DNA of 5,007 nt from Acidobacteriota bacterium (GTDB lineage: Bacteria; Acidobacteriota; UBA6911; RPQK01; JADFOI01): assembly GCA_022545645.1 (NCBI GenBank), contig JACZQQ010000199.1:1-5007 (forward strand), given 5' to 3'. The position numbers and the translations under genes are program-made. A model generated the notes under the pieces. That model was not told the origin of the DNA and made no database searches. It saw only the letters and a list, made by a program, of their open reading frames with translations. Shown here piece by piece: positions 1 through 4,768 of this stretch; the stretch's first letter is position 1; each line of letters opens with the position of its first letter.

Positions 1-180
1 AAGAAATCGATGCCGTCCCGCCGCCACCCTTCGGGCTAATGGAGGTTGCGGGTGATCTCGGGGCACCCGCTTGCGGGTCACTCGTCGTCGCCGATGTCCC
101 TGCATCACCTCCTCCTCGCTCCTTGATCTCCCCTCGCAAGCCCCATCAGCAAACATCATCATATTTATGGAACGAGACAC
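1..180. other. Unassigned stretch downstream of nfuA; no gene recognised
   Basis: I see no recognisable gene here. The first 130 bases are G+C-rich. One plus-strand frame is open from the left edge to a stop at 219-221, but it gives a proline-rich low-complexity peptide and runs 41 bases into the 3' end of the nfuA gene. Two minus-strand frames are also largely open, as expected for G+C-rich DNA. The stretch contains GCGGGTG (48-54), CACCCGC (64-70) and GCGGGT (73-78), so the middle element can pair with either neighbour. I cannot exclude the tail of a gene entering from the left. No T-rich terminator is visible after the nfuA stop. Confidence 0.4.
48..78. repeat. Inverted/direct repeat set able to form two exclusive hairpins
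   Basis: GCGGGTG at 48-54 pairs perfectly with CACCCGC at 64-70 (7 bp, 9-nt loop). The inner part of that arm, ACCCGC at 65-70, also pairs with GCGGGT at 73-78 (6 bp, 2-nt loop, more likely opened by one pair). The two structures share an arm and cannot form together. No T-run follows on either strand, so an intrinsic terminator is not supported. Any function is unknown. Confidence 0.45.
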
Positions 181-777
181 TTAGGTGTAGAAGGGATTCT
201 CGCCGGTGCTGTGGTCCGTAGAATCGATCACTTCCTCAATTTCCGGAATAAGCTCTCGGATTCTCTGCTCAACACCCTGCTTGAGGGTCACGTCCACCAT
301 CCCGCAACCGTGACAACCGCCTCCGAAGGTCAAGTAGGCCTTGTTGTCCCGAACCCCAAGGAACTGAATCTTTCCACCATGGGCGGCCACAGCCGGATTC
401 AGCTCAGTATCGATGAGTCGCTGGATCTGTTCGGCGACGGGTCCCGTAAGGTCCGATCGAGGACCGTCGCCTAACTTGGGGACCTCCGGCTTGTTGGGGT
501 TCAGGAACTTGAATCCGCTTCTCACGATCTTGTCTTCGTAATCAATGGTTGTCCCTTTCAGGTATTCAGCACTCTTGGGGGCAACCACGATCTGGAACTC
601 TCCTCCTTCAACCGTCACATCTTCAGGGGTTTTCTCGTCCAGGCTGATCAGCTTAAGACTGTAGGAAAATTCACTGGTGCCGTTGGTAGTGACTTCCACC
701 CGAAGTGCAGTTTTACCTTCCTGTTTGGACAGGGCGGTTGAAATTTGCTCTTTGGCTGCATCGGTCAAAGTAACCAT
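181..777 (-). CDS. nfuA: NfuA-like Fe-S cluster carrier (degenerate A-type domain + Nfu domain)
   Basis: This 198-residue protein is close in length to E. coli NfuA (about 190). Residues 1-95 look like an A-type carrier (HesB/IscA) domain with no cysteines, as in NfuA proteins where this domain no longer binds metal. Residues 110-185 are an Nfu (NifU C-terminal) domain with the cluster-binding motif GGCHGCGM (Cys155 and Cys158), and the protein ends with ENPFYT, typical of the group. Two such domains meeting in a dimer hold one [4Fe-4S] cluster, which is passed to client apoproteins in the cytoplasm. Known E. coli clients include the radical SAM enzymes LipA and MiaB. The start has an AAGGAGG site, but 14 nt away. 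The gene is divergent to the radical SAM gene at 1104. Family assignment is firm; the symbol is by similarity. Confidence 0.93.
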   Translation of the reverse strand: MVTLTDAAKEQISTALSKQEGKTALRVEVTTNGTSEFSYSLKLISLDEKTPEDVTVEGGEFQIVVAPKSAEYLKGTTIDYEDKIVRSGFKFLNPNKPEVPKLGDGPRSDLTGPVAEQIQRLIDTELNPAVAAHGGKIQFLGVRDNKAYLTFGGGCHGCGMVDVTLKQGVEQRIRELIPEIEEVIDSTDHSTGENPFYT

Positions 778-791
778 CTTTGTTCTGATTG

Positions 792-798
792 CCTCCTT
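792..798 (-). promoter_or_regulatory. Ribosome binding site of nfuA, long spacing
   Basis: The minus strand reads AAGGAGG here, a full anti-Shine-Dalgarno match, but 14 nt lie between it and the ATG at 775-777, longer than the usual 5-9. No ATG, GTG or TTG in the same frame lies closer to it, so the ATG start still fits best. The site touches the end of a 9-bp tandem repeat. Confidence 0.7.
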
Positions 799-814
799 AT
801 GTATCTTATGTATC
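797..814. repeat. Perfect 9-bp tandem duplication in the nfuA leader
   Basis: TTATGTATC occurs at 797-805 and again, without a gap, at 806-814, and TTA follows as the start of a third unit. On the nfuA coding strand this reads GATACATAA twice and merges into the Shine-Dalgarno sequence. It could be a slippage product or part of a leader or regulatory site; nothing in the sequence decides. Confidence 0.75.
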
Positions 815-836
815 TTACTTGAAGAATAGGGGTCTT

Positions 837-860
837 AGTGACCATTCAGTGACCATTTTA
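837..860. promoter_or_regulatory. Tandem 11-bp-period repeats, candidate response-regulator operator
   Basis: AGTGACCATT is repeated at 837-846 and 848-857. Written as 7+4 units it is TGACCAT-TCAG-TGACCAT-TTTA, so the 7-mer recurs exactly 11 bp apart on the same face of the helix. That layout (two 7-mers, 4-bp spacers, the last A/T-rich) is the arrangement bound by OmpR/PhoB-type response regulators such as the Pho box, although the core is TGACCAT rather than the Pho TGTCA core. A near-copy lies inverted at 885-891 (TGTCCAT on the minus strand) and a further direct copy at 943-949. The boxes lie 60-80 bp upstream of the nfuA start and further upstream of the radical SAM promoter. The repeats are plain; the operator role is inference. 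Confidence 0.45.
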
Positions 861-897
861 CACGAAATTGCCGTTTAGCACGAAATGGACACTAAAC
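861..897. repeat. CACGAAAT direct repeats and a GTTTAG/CTAAAC dyad
   Basis: CACGAAAT occurs at 861-868 and 879-886, each preceded by TTTA (with one extra G in the second). The second copy lies inside a dyad of GTTTAG (873-878) and CTAAAC (892-897) separated by 13 bp, which puts the half-sites about two helical turns apart. With the neighbouring TGACCAT boxes this makes roughly 100 bp of dense repeats between the two divergent genes. A dimeric regulator site is possible, but no known consensus is recognised. Confidence 0.4.
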
Positions 898-969
898 AGG
901 AAGTTTTCAGGGTGGGATCAATTTACCCAAAATAAGTCTAGTTGACCATCCCTGGGCCCCACAGGGGGG

Positions 970-998
970 TTGACGATGATCGGAAAGCACAACATACT
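970..998 (+). promoter_or_regulatory. Candidate sigma70-type promoter of the radical SAM gene
   Basis: A -35 box TTGACG (970-975, five of six matches) and a -10 box CATACT (993-998, four of six) are separated by an ideal 17 bp. Transcription would start near 1005, giving a 5' leader of about 100 nt before the ATG at 1104. No better-spaced pair was found in the 326-bp gap. The repeat boxes lie mostly upstream, where an activator would bind. Confidence 0.5.
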
Positions 999-1029
999 GG
1001 GGGAGGTTCGGAGGAGCGAATTGCCAATC

Positions 1030-1071
1030 GCAGTGGATGATTCGAGTAGTGTAAGCAGATGATTTCACTGC
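1030..1071 (+). other. Possible stem-loop in the radical SAM gene leader
   Basis: GCAGTGGA (1030-1037) can pair with TTCACTGC (1064-1071), an 8-bp stem with one G-U pair and a 26-nt loop. GATGATT is also repeated directly at 1036-1042 and 1058-1064. This could affect leader folding, but I recognise no riboswitch or attenuator family. Confidence 0.25.
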
Positions 1072-1088
1072 ACCTTATATAAAAAAAG

Positions 1089-1094
1089 AAAGGA
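1089..1094 (+). promoter_or_regulatory. Ribosome binding site of the radical SAM gene
   Basis: AAAGGA ends 9 nt before the ATG at 1104-1106. An in-frame TGA at 1098-1100 lies between the two, which fixes this ATG as the first usable start of the frame. Confidence 0.7.
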
Positions 1095-1103
1095 TCCTGA
1101 CTC

Positions 1104-3113
1104 ATGCCAAGGACTCTCAAATCAAGCGTTTTGAAATCTCTGGATGCCGTCCTCTGTTTTGGGGGAGGAGTTGCATTCGATTCCATTCAGTTTTTCAACA
1201 AGTATCGACCCAGGCCCTCCTTTACCCCGAAATGGTCCGATAAACCTCTGTTGAAATCCTGGGAGAAAACCAAGCCCGTTTTGGGGTGGCCGCGTGAGAC
1301 GGACTCGTTGTGCCCCAAATGTGTGGTTGAAGCACGGGAAAGTATTCTCAGCGGTGAGGAAGATTATCGGATTCTCATCGATGAGAAGGTCGGTGAAATC
1401 AAGGCCCAGATTGTGGAACGCGATGGAGAGGTGTGGATGATCAAAGAGTGTCCTGAGCACGGAAAGTTTGAGGACCTCATGGCCATCGATTCCAAGTTCC
1501 TGAGCTGGATTGAGGCCAACTTCCCCGGTCGCGATATTCGGACGCACAATGATAAAGATCTGCACAATCATGGCTCCAGTACCATTAAGCACGGACGCGG
1601 TTCAGTGCTCACGGTCGATCTGACCAATCGCTGCAATATGATGTGCGACCCCTGCTTCATGGACGCCAACCAGGTTGGCTTTGTCCATGAGCTGGAGTGG
1701 GATGACATCAAGGAGATCCTCGACAACTCCTTGAGGATCAAGCCAAGACGGCAAATGTCGGTCCAGTTCTCGGGTGGGGAGCCTTCCATCTCCCCGCATT
1801 TTTTCCGGGCCATCAAGTATGCCCGTAAAATCGGCTACAACAGCGTTCAGGCTGCAACCAACGGAATTGAGTTCGCCAAGAGCCTCGACTTTGCCCGCAA
1901 GGCTCATGAGGCGGGATTGCGTTATACCTACCTCCAGTTTGACGGAATCGGCAACGATGCCCACAGCCATCGCCACATTGGCAACCTGTTCGATATCAAG
2001 CTGCGTGCCATTAATAACATTCATGAAGCGGGAATCGATATTATCCTGGTGATCACTATAGTCAACGATGTAAACAATGATCAGGTCGGCCCCATCATCC
2101 GCTTCGCAATGGACAACCCCAAAAAGATTTCTTTCATTGCTTTCCAACCGGTTTCCTTCACCGGACGGGATGAGGCGATCACGGATGAGCGACGGCAGCG
2201 ACAGCGTTATACCCTTTCCCATTTAGCGAAGGATGTGAAAGAGCAGACCGGATTGACGGAACCCACCCATGACTGGTTTCCCCTGTCCCTGATGGGGGCC
2301 TTTGCTGATTTTGCCGATCAGGCCCATGGACCGGAAGCTGCCTGGGGCCAGGTGAGCTGTGGCTGCCATCCCAACTGTGGTATAGGCACGGCCATGATGA
2401 TTGACAAGGAGACCAAGGAAGCAGTGCCGGTTCCCCAGTTCCTGAATATCCCCGGGTTGGTCAAGGATATGCAAAAGATCACTGATGCGGCGCGAAGTAC
2501 AAAGTTTTCCAATTTCATGATGGGACTGGCTCTGCTCAAGCATTACCGAGCCTTTAAGGCACCTTCACGTTTGACCCTGTTGGATCTCCTCAAGAAATTT
2601 GATAAGAGCTTTGGCTTGTCGGGCAAGGACTACGGAACCGAGTCCAAAGAACGTCGTGAAGACCCGTGGAACTTTCTCTTTATCGCCGGTATGTGGTTCC
2701 AGGATCTGTTCAATTACGACTTCCGCCGCACCGAGATGTGCATTATTCCCTATGCGACTCAGGAGGGCGAAATTTCCTTCTGTGCCTACAACACCGGTCA
2801 CGGGTGGCGAAATATCATTGAGCACATGCACATGAATGCCACCGTCGCCAACTGGTACAAGGAGCATGGGCGTCACGAGATTTTTGCGGGCGGAAAAGAT
2901 GTGAAGCTCGACGACTACGAGCACGCCCTGAAAATCAATGCCAAGGATGCCAGCCGGGTCAAAGAGAAGGGCGACAAGCCCCAGACTGCGCGCGATGAAA
3001 AAATGATGCAAAGAAAGGCAGCCAAAGAGGCGGCCATGGTTCGTGAGTACTACGAAGAGGTGGTTCTTAAGAAGAAGAAGACCAATGATCTGGTCGAGCT
3101 CACGGCTCCCTAG
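1104..3113 (+). CDS. Tes-like radical SAM protein, putative membrane-spanning lipid synthase
   Basis: A 669-residue radical SAM enzyme. The cluster motif is RCNMMCDPCF (Cys177, 181, 184), the SAM-binding motif FSGGEP (222-227), and the core runs to about 400. Before it is a rubredoxin-like segment with LCPKC (Cys70, 73) and ECPEHG (Cys116). After it are SCGCHPNC (Cys419, 421, 425), Cys546 and Cys560, enough for auxiliary clusters. This order resembles archaeal tetraether lipid synthase (Tes), which joins two lipid tails by a C-C bond and carries several Fe-S clusters plus a rubredoxin-like iron. Bacterial relatives are proposed to make diabolic-acid-type lipids; I cannot tell which subgroup this is. 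About 65 N-terminal residues, partly hydrophobic (7-31), and a charged tail (about 600-669, KKKK at 656-659) flank the core. AAAGGA lies 9 nt before the ATG, and an in-frame TGA at 1098-1100 excludes an earlier start. The radical SAM call is certain; the substrate is inferred. Confidence 0.85.
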   Translation: MPRTLKSSVLKSLDAVLCFGGGVAFDSIQFFNKYRPRPSFTPKWSDKPLLKSWEKTKPVLGWPRETDSLCPKCVVEARESILSGEEDYRILIDEKVGEIKAQIVERDGEVWMIKECPEHGKFEDLMAIDSKFLSWIEANFPGRDIRTHNDKDLHNHGSSTIKHGRGSVLTVDLTNRCNMMCDPCFMDANQVGFVHELEWDDIKEILDNSLRIKPRRQMSVQFSGGEPSISPHFFRAIKYARKIGYNSVQAATNGIEFAKSLDFARKAHEAGLRYTYLQFDGIGNDAHSHRHIGNLFDIKLRAINNIHEAGIDIILVITIVNDVNNDQVGPIIRFAMDNPKKISFIAFQPVSFTGRDEAITDERRQRQRYTLSHLAKDVKEQTGLTEPTHDWFPLSLMGAFADFADQAHGPEAAWGQVSCGCHPNCGIGTAMMIDKETKEAVPVPQFLNIPGLVKDMQKITDAARSTKFSNFMMGLALLKHYRAFKAPSRLTLLDLLKKFDKSFGLSGKDYGTESKERREDPWNFLFIAGMWFQDLFNYDFRRTEMCIIPYATQEGEISFCAYNTGHGWRNIIEHMHMNATVANWYKEHGRHEIFAGGKDVKLDDYEHALKINAKDASRVKEKGDKPQTARDEKMMQRKAAKEAAMVREYYEEVVLKKKKTNDLVELTAP

Positions 3114-3152
3114 TCTCTCGAATCACCGGATATCGTGCCAATGCTTAGTATG

Positions 3153-3186
3153 GGCCCGCCTCACCACCGGCGGGCCTTTCTTGTTT
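3153..3186 (+). terminator. Intrinsic terminator after the radical SAM gene
   Basis: GGCCCGCC (3153-3160) and GGCGGGCC (3169-3176) form a perfect 8-bp G+C-rich stem with an 8-nt loop, followed directly by TTTCTTGTTT (3177-3186). It starts 40 nt after the radical SAM stop codon. On the minus strand no T-run follows the stem, so it should act only on rightward transcription. The dehydratase ATG lies 12 nt past the T-run. Confidence 0.9.
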
Positions 3187-3198
3187 GAGAGATCAGAA

Positions 3199-3543
3199 AT
3201 GACCCAACTTGCCGAGAAACAATGTGTGCCCTGCCGGGGAGGCATTCCGCCTCTGACTTCTGAGGAAATCAAACCGCTGGCGGAACAGATCAGTAATTGG
3301 GAAGTGGTCGAGAATCATCATCTTCAAAAGACCTTCAAATCCGAAAATTTCAAGAGCGCCCTCGATTTGGTCAACCGGGTGGGGGAAATTGCCGAAGAAC
3401 AGGGACATCACCCTGACCTTTATCTGGCCTGGGGCAAGGTCGAGGTCAAGATCTGGACCCACAAAATCAACGGCCTCAGTGAAAGTGACTTCATCCTGGC
3501 CGCCAAAATTGATCGCGCCTATTCCTCCGCGGTCAGAGGCTAG
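3199..3543 (+). CDS. phhB: Pterin-4a-carbinolamine dehydratase (PCD/DCoH family)
   Basis: This 114-residue protein dehydrates 4a-hydroxytetrahydropterin to quinonoid dihydropterin, recycling the pterin cofactor after aromatic amino acid hydroxylation. In bacteria without such hydroxylases, PCD homologs have been linked to other pterin or molybdopterin roles. The family signature is complete: Glu66, His70-His71-Pro72, Trp78, His88 and Asp97 at the usual spacings. The CVPCRGGIPPL segment (9-19), with Cys9 and Cys12, is common in the family. The frame is open upstream to 3043, but that part lies in the terminator and has no similarity, so I start at 3199. The ribosome site is poor (only GAGAGA upstream). 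No own promoter is evident after the terminator. The 3' end overlaps the convergent sixA-like gene by 11 bp. No aromatic hydroxylase is in the window, so the physiological partner is unknown. Confidence 0.93.
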   Translation: MTQLAEKQCVPCRGGIPPLTSEEIKPLAEQISNWEVVENHHLQKTFKSENFKSALDLVNRVGEIAEEQGHHPDLYLAWGKVEVKIWTHKINGLSESDFILAAKIDRAYSSAVRG

Positions 3544-4003
3544 AAGCCCCTACCAGTTCCGGAGTCATTAGCCACACTAAACTCCAGGACAGATCCTGGT
3601 TTCTCTCCAGGCACACGACACCACTGTTTTGAAATTCCACCGGCTTTTGATCGGGCTTCCCGGTTAAGAGGATCGAAACCAGGCCCTCCAGGTGAGGGAG
3701 ATGTCCAACCAGCATGACATCGTGAGAGGTTTCGGCCAGGTAGCCAGCCACGAGTTCAGGATCGTCCAGGGGAGCGAGGCCCTCGCTGTGCTCGGATCTG
3801 CTCCCAACTGCCCGTGCCAGAATCGTTGCCGTTTGCTGGGCCCGTGTTTTTCCGCTGTGCTTGATCAGAGAAACCGAAAGGCCGATTTGGGAAAGAAACT
3901 CACTCATTCGGGTCGACTCATCGATTCCTGCTGCTGTGAGAGATCGTGACGGATCCTCTGCCTTACCCTTCGACTTCCCATGCTGGATCAGATAGCAACG
4001 CAT
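3533..4003 (-). CDS. sixA: SixA-like phosphohistidine phosphatase (histidine phosphatase superfamily)
   Basis: A 156-residue single-domain protein, about the length of E. coli SixA (161). SixA removes phosphate from histidine in phosphotransfer domains, acting on ArcB in early work and on the nitrogen phosphotransferase protein NPr. The nucleophile is His8 in LIQHGKS, and Arg54 in the KTRAQQTA segment and His101 in VGHLPHL match the conserved phosphate pocket. DPSRSLTAAG (17-26) is typical of SixA. The usual RHG motif is QHG here (Gln7), a variant I recall in related bacterial SixA-like proteins. An AGGGAGG site sits 6 nt before the ATG. The gene follows the Cys-rich gene by 59 bp on the same strand and may be co-transcribed with it. 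The fold is firm; the phosphohistidine substrate is by family only. Confidence 0.88.
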   Translation of the reverse strand: MRCYLIQHGKSKGKAEDPSRSLTAAGIDESTRMSEFLSQIGLSVSLIKHSGKTRAQQTATILARAVGSRSEHSEGLAPLDDPELVAGYLAETSHDVMLVGHLPHLEGLVSILLTGKPDQKPVEFQNSGVVCLERNQDLSWSLVWLMTPELVGASSL

Positions 4004-4009
4004 CTTAAA

Positions 4010-4016
4010 CCTCCCT
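4010..4016 (-). promoter_or_regulatory. Ribosome binding site of sixA-like gene
   Basis: The minus strand reads AGGGAGG, 6 nt before the ATG at 4001-4003, a near-ideal site that supports this start. Confidence 0.8.
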
Positions 4017-4062
4017 GCAACACCCTCTACTCTGTGGATATAAGTCTTTATGAGGCGATAAC

Positions 4063-4701
4063 TCAGGGCTGAATCAGGCTTCCTTTGGAGGCTGCCCTGG
4101 ATGCAATGTCGGGGTGATTCTTCTTAATGAATCCCAGGTAGCTTCCTCGCTCGGAGGTCTCCTCCAAATGATAGCCAATGTCCTGCTCCACAACCTCCAG
4201 GCAGTCCAACAGGTCCGTCGTCTTCGGAATCGGAAACTCGCGGTCTGGCTGGGTTCTGATCTTTTCCAGAGAAGCTCGTAAATCGCGAAGCAAAGCTTGT
4301 ACGAGTGGATTGGCGGAGCTGTGCTCATAAATCACACCCTTTTGCTCGGTTCGATAGGTTTCCTTCAACAGGCTGACGGCTTGCAGAATATGCTGATCGG
4401 TCAGGGTGCGTAGATCAGCGGCGTAACCGATGATCGTCCTTTCGATTTCGCCAAAAAGATGGCCGAAATGCTGGCCCGTCTCGTAGAGCTTTTTTCGCCG
4501 TAGCGGATCTTTTTCCTGCTGCAGTTGAGCGCTGTATTTTTTGATCGACTGATAGGTGTGACCGGAGTTGAGATAAACGCAGTCGGATGGACAATCGATT
4601 TCTACAACCCGCTTTTCACCGCAACACTGGGTGCAGATAGAGGTGTTTTTGGCGGGACAGAATCGCTTTCCCTTTCTCTCTCCACACAGAATACATTTCA
4701 T
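4063..4701 (-). CDS. Cys-rich zinc-ribbon-like protein of unknown function
   Basis: I cannot name this 212-residue protein. The first 45 residues carry eight cysteines: Cys3-x2-Cys6, Cys15, Cys23-x2-Cys26, Cys27 and Cys37-x3-Cys41, with His48 close by. This looks like a treble-clef or B-box/MYND-style site for two zinc ions. Residues 50-212 are mostly charged and helix-forming, with no signal peptide or membrane segment, so the protein is probably cytoplasmic. A DNA, RNA or protein adaptor role is possible but not shown. The start is well fixed: an in-frame TAG lies at 4720-4722 (minus strand), no other start codon lies between, and CGGAG (4710-4714) sits 8 nt before the ATG. It precedes the sixA-like gene by 59 bp and is divergent to the DUF2203 gene, 67 bp away. 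A real gene, function unknown. Confidence 0.85.
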   Translation of the reverse strand: MKCILCGERKGKRFCPAKNTSICTQCCGEKRVVEIDCPSDCVYLNSGHTYQSIKKYSAQLQQEKDPLRRKKLYETGQHFGHLFGEIERTIIGYAADLRTLTDQHILQAVSLLKETYRTEQKGVIYEHSSANPLVQALLRDLRASLEKIRTQPDREFPIPKTTDLLDCLEVVEQDIGYHLEETSERGSYLGFIKKNHPDIASRAASKGSLIQP

Positions 4702-4721
4702 TCTTCTGACTCCGGGACACT

Positions 4722-4760
4722 AGTATATGAATTTTCTTCATAGGGGTCTTGCGATATAAT
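4722..4760. promoter_or_regulatory. Divergent promoter region between the Cys-rich and DUF2203 genes
   Basis: On the plus strand a perfect -10 box TATAAT lies at 4755-4760, with only a weak -35 at the right distance (TTTTCT, 4732-4737). Transcription would start near 4767, two bases before the DUF2203 ATG. On the minus strand TATACT (4722-4727) is a good -10 for the Cys-rich gene, with AAGACC (4745-4750) 17 bp upstream as a weak -35. The two promoters would overlap within 40 bp, so the two genes may compete for polymerase. Confidence 0.4.
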
Positions 4761-4768
4761 TTAGGCAG

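Noticed and set aside
39..221. 60-codon plus-strand open frame at the left edge
   Set aside because: Proline-rich low-complexity product, no family resemblance, and it runs into the 3' end of the well-supported nfuA gene; it could only be real as the tail of a gene outside the window.
950..966. CCCTG/CAGGG hairpin with GGGCCC core as a terminator
   Set aside because: Stem of only five pairs and no T-run on either strand after it.
976..1062. 28-codon ATG frame in the divergent gap
   Set aside because: It starts upstream of the predicted transcription start and its would-be ribosome site overlaps the -35 box; only the shorter TTG frame remains conceivable.
1076..1081. TATATA close to the radical SAM start as a -10 box
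   Set aside because: No -35 match at 16-18 bp, and transcription would start inside the ribosome site region; the TTGACG/CATACT pair at 970-998 is better.
778..1103. Known IscR- or Fur-type operator in the divergent gap
   Set aside because: I compared the repeats with the remembered consensus sequences and found no acceptable match, so only an unnamed operator is proposed.
938..1186. 82-codon minus-strand open frame across the divergent gap
   Set aside because: It covers the predicted promoter, leader and start of the radical SAM gene; the translation has no domain character.
1122..2222. Long minus-strand open frames opposite the radical SAM gene
   Set aside because: They lie entirely within a firmly identified gene on the other strand and show no recognisable family, so they are antisense by-products.
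3043..3198. 52-codon N-terminal extension of the dehydratase
   Set aside because: It would be encoded by the end of the radical SAM gene and the terminator hairpin, and family members begin at the MTQLAEK segment.
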